The notes under the pieces: model-generated
Database searches by the model: none
What the model was told of the DNA's origin: nothing
What the model saw: only the letters and a program-made list of their open reading frames with translations
Shown: in pieces, positions 55,791 through 64,000 of the stretch
Layout of the letters: each line of letters starts with the position of its first letter
How positions within the stretch are numbered: the first letter of the stretch is position 1
Assembly (NCBI GenBank): GCA_026545225.1
Contig: CM048845.1
Coordinates: 16,957,001-17,021,000 of the forward strand
Reading direction: 5' to 3'
Origin: Cornus controversa
Lineage: Eukaryota; Streptophyta; Magnoliopsida; Cornales; Cornaceae
Length of the DNA stretch: 64,000 nucleotides
Program-made: the position numbers and the translations under genes

Positions 55791-58700
55791 ATGGATAAGT
55801 CTTGGATTCATCATCACACTAGGGGTAGTCAAAAGTATTTTAATGGCATACAACAGTTCATTGAGGTGGCTAGTCGTCATACAGACTCAGCCAATAGGTG
55901 TCGATGTCCATGTCGTCGTTGGAAAAACAAATCCTATCTTCTAATTAAAGATGTTGAGAAGCATCTTGATGAGGTTGGGATGGACAAGGATTATACCAAT
56001 TGGATATATCATGGGGAGGTTTGTTGTGACAGCAATAATGTTAATGTCAATGCTAATGTTAGTGTGGAAAATGTCCATGATAAAGACAGAATTGTTGATA
56101 ATGTATTTGAACTGTTGGATAATGTACAGATGGGAAACTTCAATAATGATGAACAACAAGAAGATTCACCTAAAGTTGATGCAGGAGGGGGAAGTTTTGA
56201 TAGATTGTTAAATGATGCACAATGTGAATTGTGGGCAGGTTGTAAAATATACTCTAAGTTATCAGCGATATTAAAGTTGTTTCATGTGAAGGTTATAAAT
56301 CAAATGACGAACAAAGCTTTTGACCTGATGCTTGAGGCATTTAAGGATATGCTTCCTGACACCAATGTATTACCAAAGTCTCATTATAAGACTAAAAGCT
56401 TATTGCGTGAGTTGGGTCTCGGATATGAGTGTATCGATGCATGTAAAAATGATTGGGCTCTATTCTAGAAAGAGAATGAAGATAAAGAAAATTGTCCACA
56501 GTGTGGTGAGTCAAGGTATAAACCTCACGAACGAAAGGGTAAGAAGATCCCTCAAAAGGTTCTTCAACATTTTTCTTTAAAACCAAGGCTTCAACGATTG
56601 TTTATGTCAAAGGATACAACCTTAGACATGCGGTGGCATAAGGAGAAACGTGTGAAGGAGATAAATGAGTTAAGACATCCAGTTGATTCACAAGTTTGGG
56701 AAGATTTGATAATAAGTATAATTGGTTTGCAGTAGATTCCCGTAATGTTCGTCTTGGATTAGTAACTAATGGATTTAATCCTTTTGGAGACATGAGTAAT
56801 GCCTATAATATGTGGCCTGTGATGATTGTGCCCTATAATAAACACCTTGGATATGTATGAAGGAACCATATATGTTTATGTCGCTACTTATTCCTGGTCC
56901 AAGATCGCCTGGTAATGACATTGATGTGTATCTGCGACTGTTGGTTGATGAGTTGAAAGAATTATGGACAGATGGTGTGATGACTTATAATGCTTATAGT
57001 AAATGCAACTTTAAAATGCATGTGGCAATGATTTGGACCATAATTGACTTTCCCGCCTATGCAATGGCTTCTGGATGGATGACAAAGGATTATCTAGCAT
57101 GTCCAAATTGTAACAAAGAAACATATTTTTGTTATTTGAGTCACGAACGGAAGATATGTTATTTTGGAAGTCGTATATTTTTGTCATTCGATCATGCTTT
57201 TAGGAAGCGTTATAAACAATTTAATGGTAAGAGGGAAGACAAAGTGCCACCGAAGCAGTTGACAGGTGATGAAATTCTAGAACAACTTAACCTCATACCT
57301 GAGGTTATTTTTGGAAAGGGACCAAATAACAAAAAGGAAACTCGTGAGAATTTTGAACTTAATTGGACAAAAGAGAGCATTTTCTTTGAACTCCCTTATT
57401 GAAAATGCTTTTGCTACGACACAACTTGGACGTTATGCATATAAAGAAAAATATATGTGATAATGTGTTGGGGACATTATTGGGCATCGATGGAAAAACA
57501 AAGGACACATTCAAAAGTTGGTTGGATTTAGCTGCAATGGGGATTAGAAAAGAACTCCACCTTACGTGTAAAGGTGAAAATTTTGAGATGCCACAAGCAC
57601 GTTACACATTGTTAAAGAATGATAAAAGGCAACTTTGTGAATGGCTAAAATCAGTTAAGTTCCCAAATGGTTATGCATCGAACATAAGTTGATGCGTGAA
57701 TGTTCAGACCTGTAAGATATCTAGATTGAAAAGTCATGATTCACACATTCTCTTACAATGTCTCCTTCTTATAGGGATACGAGGATTTTTAGATTCAGAT
57801 ATTTGTAATGTAATAGCAAAGCTTGGCTTATTTTTCAAGGAGTTGTGTTGTCGAACCGTTAAAGTTAATGTCTTAGAGGCAATGGAAAGAGACATCGTTG
57901 TTATACTATGCAAGTAGGAGATGATATTTCCTCTATCATTTTTGACATAATGGTGCACTTGGCTCTGCATTTGCCCCATGAAGCCATCATCATAGGGCCC
58001 TCACAATATTGGTGGATGTATCCCATTGAAAGGTGTTGAATATATTTAGTACACCAAAAATTTACATTCTTTAATGACAATTTTTATTTTTGACTTGCAT
58101 TGAATTATTTTTTATTATTTTAATTTGTCTAGATTTTTGCACACACTCAAATGGTACGTGCGTAACAAAACACGTCCTAAAGGATCCATTGTTGAAGCTT
58201 ATGTGGACATGAGTGCCTCACATTTTGTTCAAAGTTTCTTCAAAGGATTGAAACACGATTCAATCGAGAAGAGAGAAATAGTGAGGGAGACTATAACAAT
58301 GGTTGGTCCACTTGTTCAGATCTAAAGCAAGTGGTTTGATCTCTAGGGGTGCAAAGTATGGAGATATTGAACCGTGCAGACATGGGCATGGCTTGATCGT
58401 ATATGTTAAGGAATTGTGAAGAAGTCATGGAATAGGTAGAGTAAGTAACTTATTGTATATCAGATGTTATCAGTTTTTTGAATATATTATCTATTTATAT
58501 ATACATGTATACAATTGTATTTTAACACCATGTAATTATTTAGTAAACACAAGGCAGCACTGACGATAAATAACCCACGCAATGTTCCTTTAAGACATGC
58601 AAAAGAATTTTCGAGATGGTTCGAAACACAAATAAGTCCATTATAGATATATTTGACATACTTAAATCAAATTCTTTTATTTAATTTCAATGATGTGCCA

Positions 58701-59475
58701 TTATATATTTAGATAACACATTAAAAAAAATTCAATAGATAAAGGAAATGCGTCATCGTGATAAGGCAACAACTTGTGATGATCTATATTCATTGCCCGT
58801 GGACCTGATACTCAAGTAAATCGATATTCTACATGTATTGTAAATGAAATTAGGTTTTATACTAAGGAAAGGGAGCGACATCGACGAACACAAAATAGTG
58901 GTGTGCTAGTGAAAGGAGAAACTCAAGATTACTATGTTGTCTTGACAGATATCATCAAGTTGCAATATCCTTTGGGGAGACAAGTTTTTCTTTTCAAATA
59001 TGATTGGTTTGACGTTTGGAGTGGCATACATAGAGATGCTTATTTCACGAGCGTAAATGTAGCTAGTAGAGCATACAAAGATGAACCGTTTGTACTAGCA
59101 AATCAAGCAAAATAATGTTTCTATGTCAAAGATAATAAATTACAAGGGACATGGGAGGTAGTTTAAGATATAACAAAGAGAAACTCGTTTGATGTACCTG
59201 AAGTAAAGGATGAAGCCGGAGTAGATGATGAAATGGGAGACATTGCAGCATATCAGGAGAATGAACCAAGCATCATGGATAGTGTTGTTGAGGCAGATTT
59301 GGATATGGATCCACTCCCTTTAAACAGGGACAACTTGGAGGGTGAAACTCTTGATGCTAAAGTGATTGAGAAAAGTAGTGGTGAAGCACCAACTAATGAT
59401 GAATTAAGGGAAATGACATTCAACACAGTTCAGATGAGAAACCAGATTTACTGTCTGAAAATGATACTGATTTAG
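55791..59475 (+). pseudogene. CACTA (En/Spm) transposase, Transposase_21 family, degenerate
   Basis: I prefer the start at 55791 (MDKSWIHHHTRGSQKYFNGI), the usual opening of plant CACTA transposases; the upstream ATG at 55770 would lie in a splice-acceptor-like TTTTGTACAG. Domain order: Transpos_assoc (about 55791-56010; CRCPCRRWKNK), Transposase_21 (about 56200-57690; YKTKSLLRELGLGYECIDAC, CPQCGESRYK, NVRLGLVTNGFNPFGDM, LLIPGPRSPGNDIDVYLRLL, LACPNCNKET, LDVMHIKKNICDNVLGTLLG), DUF4218-like (57700-58330; LHTLKWYVRNKTRPKGSIVE) and DUF4216-like (58880-59180; YYVVLTDII, DEPFVLANQAK). Stops at 56467, 57400 and 59113 and several frameshifts make this copy non-functional as it stands. Some breaks could be introns. 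Confidence 0.93.
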
Positions 59476-59931
59476 ATGACACATGAAGTTTGTATTGTTG
59501 AATTTGTATTTTATTTTTTGGTTTTGTGATAGATACATTTATGTGATCTATTTAGTTCTATTACTTCGCTTTATCTAATGATATGGATTATGTTTTCCTT
59601 TTCTTGTAAGACAACATTGTCTTGACATGGTTTATAGCATTATGACGTGCTATATGAATATCCTGCTAGATTTTCTACTGGTAGGATTATAAACAACACT
59701 ATATTGAAGTTTTGGATTATTTGTCAGTCATTTTTTGCTTATGAAAAATAGAAAAGAAGTTTTGAATTGTCTTCTTTCTGAATTAATATTGATTACAGGA
59801 TAACTGCAACTCTAGGTGTTGGCATTGTAAGATACTGTGGTTACATTACCACTATGAAAGTAGAGGGGAGAGTGAATAAAAGAGCATTTACTATCACCAA
59901 GATCAAGGTACAACATTCATATACTTTTTAC

Positions 59932-60012
<81 letters not shown>

Positions 60013-61543
60013 TATATATATTCTTACCTGTTATGTTTGCCTTTGGTTTTTCCGTCCCTCTCTCTTTCTTTTGGTTGACAGCGTTCTTCTTCCTAGTGTG
60101 CTCTGTGTGTTTGTTTATATATATAATATAATTTTGTTCATCTTCTTTGTCATTGTGAGTTTAAAAACAAAAATATGGCAAAATTATTAAGTAATAGCTT
60201 GGACCCCATTGTTTCATCTTTCTTCACCCTCCCTTAGGGGGCCTTACCCTTCCTACTCACGCCAAAACCTTTCTTTTCCAACACTATTACTTATCATTAT
60301 CTTAATACATATATGCATATATATACAATTATATTATATTTTGTAAAAGCGATATATGTTCCGTCTCAATTTGCAAAGAGTAAAGCATTTTAAAATTTGC
60401 TACGGGAAAGCCCATCCTCCTCTAGTATACTTCAAGGTAAATAAACTGGACTTCGTTCATCATATGTGCATTTATGTATGCGTGTGATTGAAGTTTTCAT
60501 AGTCAGATTAGAGATTATTTAGTTTTGTTGCTTTGATTGGTCATTGACTTGTACATTAACATTCATATGCTTGCCAATGATTCGCCCAATCTCAATTTTC
60601 TTATTTTTGCTTTTTAAGATAGGTGCAGATGTTTAGTATTCTTTAATGAATGCTCAAAAGAAGTAATCAACCACAATACTGATAAAAGAATCGATAAATG
60701 GTTAGAGCAATAAAGATACCATGACCGGCGATAAGTGGGGTGGTTCAGAATAGTAGCCTATGTGCAAGCCATACCCTCTAATTTATATGTAACTGCCAAG
60801 TTAGTAGATTGGAACAATAGTTCTTGTGAGAGTAAGAAGTAGGGTAACTGGGGAATGTGATTGATTTGAGTGTGTAAGGAATATTCTGCTGAAATTTTAC
60901 TTTATTGGATCAGAACAACACTAAAGAGATATTATGAGTTTGATTCACTGCATCATCACAAAACAGAGACCTGGGAGTTGAGAGGCTTGGGTGTGGAAAA
61001 GGCAATGGTCTAAGTCACATTCACTTGAGCACAATAGACTAAGTAAGCCCAAAGGCTCTTCATAGCTCGACTAGCATTTTAATTACATGAACCAGAATAA
61101 AGGGGGAATTTATTATTTTTATTTGATTTTTTGCTTTCTTTTCCAGAAACATTTCAGGACCACGACATAAAGAGGCCATAACAATTTCTGAGAGATAATT
61201 TTGAGTAGAATAATCGAGTGGCTGGTTTTTATATATTAGAACCTAAATCATTAGACCTCATTTACTTACTTCTTGTTTCCATTATTAGTAATTCGTATCA
61301 TAGGATTAAGTGTTTCACTTCATTTACTTACAATTAGCTTTCTGGCTAGGTTGAAAGTTTTAAGTTCTTAGAAGTTAGAACATCACAAAATTTGACGTAT
61401 TCATTGTCAATTTGTTCATAATGTTGTATTTAAGGTAAATGTGTCTTTTCTTCCTACTGAAATTCTTTTTTTCTTTCCCATGCTTTTTAATTATTCCATA
61501 TTTATCTTCCACTTCATAATATGAGTTTGCTATTGTTGCCTTT
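59476..61543 (+). other. CACTA 2 region downstream of transposase, no gene recognised
   Basis: An exon-like piece at 59800-59908 (GVGIVRYCGYITTMKVEGRV) preceded by TTACAG and followed by GTACAA has no family I recognise. It could be part of the second CACTA gene or captured DNA. Another stretch at 60355-60435 (KHFKICYGKAHPPLVYFK) is likewise exon-like but unassigned. The rest is AT-rich. Confidence 0.35.
59938..60019. repeat. (TC)n(TA)n(CA)n compound microsatellite
   Basis: About 15 TC units, about 16 TA units, then CACACACA, in the intron-like sequence after 59908. Confidence 0.96.
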
Positions 61544-62972
61544 TGATAAGTGTTCAATTCTATGCATTTGAACCCTCTTTATTGCATACGTTAGTTCTGT
61601 TTTTGCGTTTACCGAGATATGTTTACGGTATTTTTGTATTTTTGATGTTTTGCAGATATTGGAGTAAATGGAGCAAAGTTTGAAGCTTTCGGCAGTCAAG
61701 AGAAGAAATCAGAAAATGCAGCCAAAGGCATCTCGATCAATCAATATGTTGATCTGGATTAATCGAAATCTCGATTGATCGAGATCTCATTTCGATTGAT
61801 CGAAATCTCGATCAATCGAGATTCAATCTCAATCAATCGAGATTCTGCAGAACCCACTTGGCCACTTGCTCACCTGCTCTCCCACTTGCAACAAAATCCC
61901 CCTTTTTGCACAACTTAGGGGGATTGTCTGACTTGAACAAGACTCTTGGGGGCCTTATTAATGCAATAGATATATATAGTGATATATATATATATGGTGG
62001 GGCCCAAGGTTGAAAAGGAAGCCAAAAAGCACACAAAAAGAGCCATATCTCTCATATCTCATAGATCTCTCAACACAGATCAGAATACTTCAAGAGAGAC
62101 CTTCGGGAGAGGAAGAGGAGAAGCTGAACCAGACCAAGAAGCTTCACTTTCTTCATCAATGGAAGGGTGCAAGGCAACCATGAGCAACTAACTCTTCTAC
62201 TAGGGTGTTGGTTTCAACCCCTAGCCATGTAAACTTGTTCATCTTTGTAGCTCTTGGGATTTGTAATTAAATGTTGATTATTTAGCCTAGTGATTATGTA
62301 CACAAATACATCTCTTATATATATTCATTTGATATGAAATTTATTCTTGTCTTAGAGTAGATTTTGTCACTTAAATGCACAACATTTGCATATTCCACAA
62401 GAAGTGCAAATGATGGCTAGATAATGGTGTTTAAATGAATGTGTGATGTTAGTTTGTATAGACCATGCCAAGACAAGGTAGTTTGGATGCATGTAGTGTT
62501 CACTTAGAGAGTAGAGTAATTAGGTAGTTAGTTAGGTTGAAGAGCTATGCTTGTTGAAGATGGATTATGATAGGTTAGCACACACATTGATCTTTTGATA
62601 TGTCATTGAGGTCACAAGCCTAATGACATTGTTAGGCATTTAATTAATGAATCCCATGCTTGCTACACTTATGAACATGTGAATGACTAGTGGTGGAAAC
62701 CAACTCTAGTTCTCTCTCCCAACTTTAAACTTTTTACTTTTCTTGTCATTTCATTCATGCAATAGTTTATAAACACAAATTCAAAAATCTGTTTTTCGAA
62801 TTAAAGTAGAATTAATCTTCCTTTAAGACAATTGCGACTAGTCCTCGTGGGATCGATACCCTCTATATAGAACCTTATCTACAAGGATTCGTGCTCTTGC
62901 GAGTGGTTAAATTATATTTTGATAAAAAGGGCAAAATTAAGCTTACAATATAATTTAGTTCCGACGACATCA
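61544..62972 (+). mobile_element. Solo LTR, 1429 bp, gypsy-like
   Basis: Starts TGATAAGTGTTCAATTCTAT, ends CCGACGACATCA, and is flanked by the exact 5-bp duplication CCTTT (61539-61543, 62973-62977). No internal coding region or second LTR is attached, so it is a solo LTR left by LTR-LTR recombination. GTCCTCGTGGGATCGATACC near 62834 is a phrase common near the inner end of plant gypsy (Athila/Tat-like) LTRs. The first 120 bp are shared with the LTR terminus at 541-660. Confidence 0.9.
61725..61845. repeat. Palindromic ATCGAGATCTCGATTGATCGA motif cluster in the solo LTR
   Basis: Seven or more overlapping copies of TCTCGAT(T/C)(G/A)ATCGA and its complement in about 120 bp, able to form alternative hairpins. 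Confidence 0.85.
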
Positions 62973-62977
62973 CCTTT

Positions 62978-64000
62978 GTTGGAAGAGAACTAAACTTTTG
63001 AACTGCAACAGATAATCTCCTTTTCTTTACCTTTTATTTATTTATTATATTTTCTTTTTATTTTTCTCTTTTTTGTTCTTGAAATTCTTCTTAAAGATTG
63101 GCAAAATTTTTACGGATACATTTGTCATTTGCATCTCATAGGTACCTTAGAAGATGCAAGTGATTACTAAAAGTGTTCTTTCTCACAATTGCCGACTATC
63201 TTTTGGGTCCTCATACATCTGTACTCTAGTCATGCCTTTATGTCACTGCAGTCTCTTTTTATTTTCTTTTTTTCTTTTTTGGGTTCATTGTTCTGACTAA
63301 ATTATCACATATGAGATTAACTTTTTTCTACAGTTCCATGTTGTGTGAAATTTCATCACTTTCTATGATGAATTACATTACTAAAATTGTGAAATTTCAT
63401 CATTTATCATTTTAAAATTTTAAATTTTCAAAAAAGATGAAGTTTGTGATGTTGAAATTGATAATAATGATAAAAGTGTGATTGAACTTTTTATTAACAT
63501 AGATGGGGGAGGGGACTCAGGCCCAACAAACGGCCTAAGGCCCGTTTCTCCATGTCTTCAGATAAAAATGTGGTTCATTTGTTTTGGTAGGGGTTGTTAA
63601 ATTTTACAGATAAAAACAATCGGAACTACAGTTGTAGTAGTTCTGACCATGGATGTTTTGTCTCAATTTTAAGAAAATTTGTTATTGAATAAGTGTGCTT
63701 TTTTTTTCTTTTTCTTTTTTCAGATCAGATTACATGTTTTAATGTAAAAATTGATGTTCTTAACTTAATCTATTCAAAAAAGAAAAAAAATCTATCTATT
63801 TTTTAATCCCGATATTTGAATATGGTTTCATGTTTCCCAGCAACAAAGCAATGGAATATCTCCAAGGCAATCAATTCATTTTATTTATTTTTTTAGGATG
63901 TCATAGTTGCTCATAACAGTGATATAAAACTATAGTATGTCCTCCACCTTCCCAAAGCGAAGTTTGAGGATTCAATAATAATATCTGAAACAATAGAAAT
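62978..64000. other. No gene recognised; SINE-like fragment at 63935-63985
   Basis: AT-rich. 63935-63985 (TATGTCCTCCACCTTCCCAA...AGTTTGAGGATTCAATAAT) resembles the SINE-like repeat at 14336-14385. It may be CACTA 2 interior. Confidence 0.4.

Larger units (their letters stand above)
41977..64000 (+). mobile_element. CACTA element 2, left end in window, probably autonomous ancestor
   Basis: The terminus CACTACAAGAAATATGCTTT interrupts the copia 2 LTR after ATA (41974-41976). Subterminal repeats follow. The right end, which should read ...TAGTG followed by ATA and the rest of the LTR (CTTGTCAATTGTGG), is not found, so the element probably continues past 64000. The transposase gene at 55791-59475 is on the plus strand as expected for this orientation. 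About 8 kb of the interior is later nested LTR insertions (46007-53982) plus the solo LTR at 61544-62972. Assigning everything between to one element is an inference. Confidence 0.62.

Noticed and set aside
1..64000. tRNA, rRNA and CRISPR features
   Set aside because: Only tRNA-like SINE heads with box A/B resemblance were seen; no cloverleaf-compatible tRNA, rRNA segment or regularly spaced repeat-spacer array was found.

Overview
This window is repeat-dense intergenic DNA from a flowering plant, probably a dicot. The evidence is plant-type Ty1/copia elements, an L1-like LINE, CACTA (En/Spm) elements with the CACTACAAGAA terminus, a hAT-like element, a TRIM, and fragments of plant genes (glutamate synthase, an ERD6-like sugar transporter, a receptor-like kinase, an F-box/LRR gene). 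I see no intact host gene, no tRNA or rRNA gene and no CRISPR array. Species cannot be told from the sequence. Every protein-like stretch carries stops or frameshifts or is a short exon fragment.

Left third (1-13280): a minus-strand copia element (661-13280, truncated on its 3' side by the end of a large LTR at 660) is split inside its reverse transcriptase by a complete 7.6-kb non-autonomous CACTA element (1557-9160, 3-bp target duplication TAT/TAT). This CACTA carries no recognisable transposase. It holds exons of three unrelated host genes, all on the plus strand with their introns: an Fd-GOGAT-like exon, seven ERD6-like sugar-transporter exons, and a kinase C-terminal piece. It is a Pack-CACTA (transduplicating) element.

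Middle (13331-34980): a direct segmental duplication. Copy A is 13331-20825 and copy B 21758-34980. Both contain the same broken F-box/LRR-like pseudogene and the same small repeats. Copy B alone carries a roughly 6.2-kb L1-like LINE (about 25656-31833), so the LINE arrived after the duplication. The 0.9-kb spacer holds a short inverted-repeat element of a family seen at least four times in the window (terminus GGGTAAAGTGCAAA).

Right half (35000-64000): a hAT-like element (36221-36834), then a long copy of the GGGTAAAGTGCAAA family (36988-38451) whose extreme end was hit by a second, plus-strand, internally deleted copia element (38452 on). That copia's 3' LTR is cut at 41976 by a second CACTA element, whose left end is at 41977 and which probably runs past the window end. 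It seems to own the degenerate Transposase_21-type gene at 55791-59475. Inside it is a stack of nested insertions, each marked by a 5-bp target duplication: solo-type LTR 46007-53982 (ATATA) contains solo-type LTR 46385-53191 (ACAAT), which contains an inverted solo-type LTR 47610-51235 (GGTAA) and a perfectly delimited 574-bp TRIM 51623-52196 (CCTGT). Another solo LTR (61544-62972, CCTTT) is of the same family as the LTR end at the far left of the window.

The window reads as a record of successive insertions plus one duplication. The most unusual object is the Pack-CACTA, with three collinear captured gene fragments whose first exons are in compatible phase.
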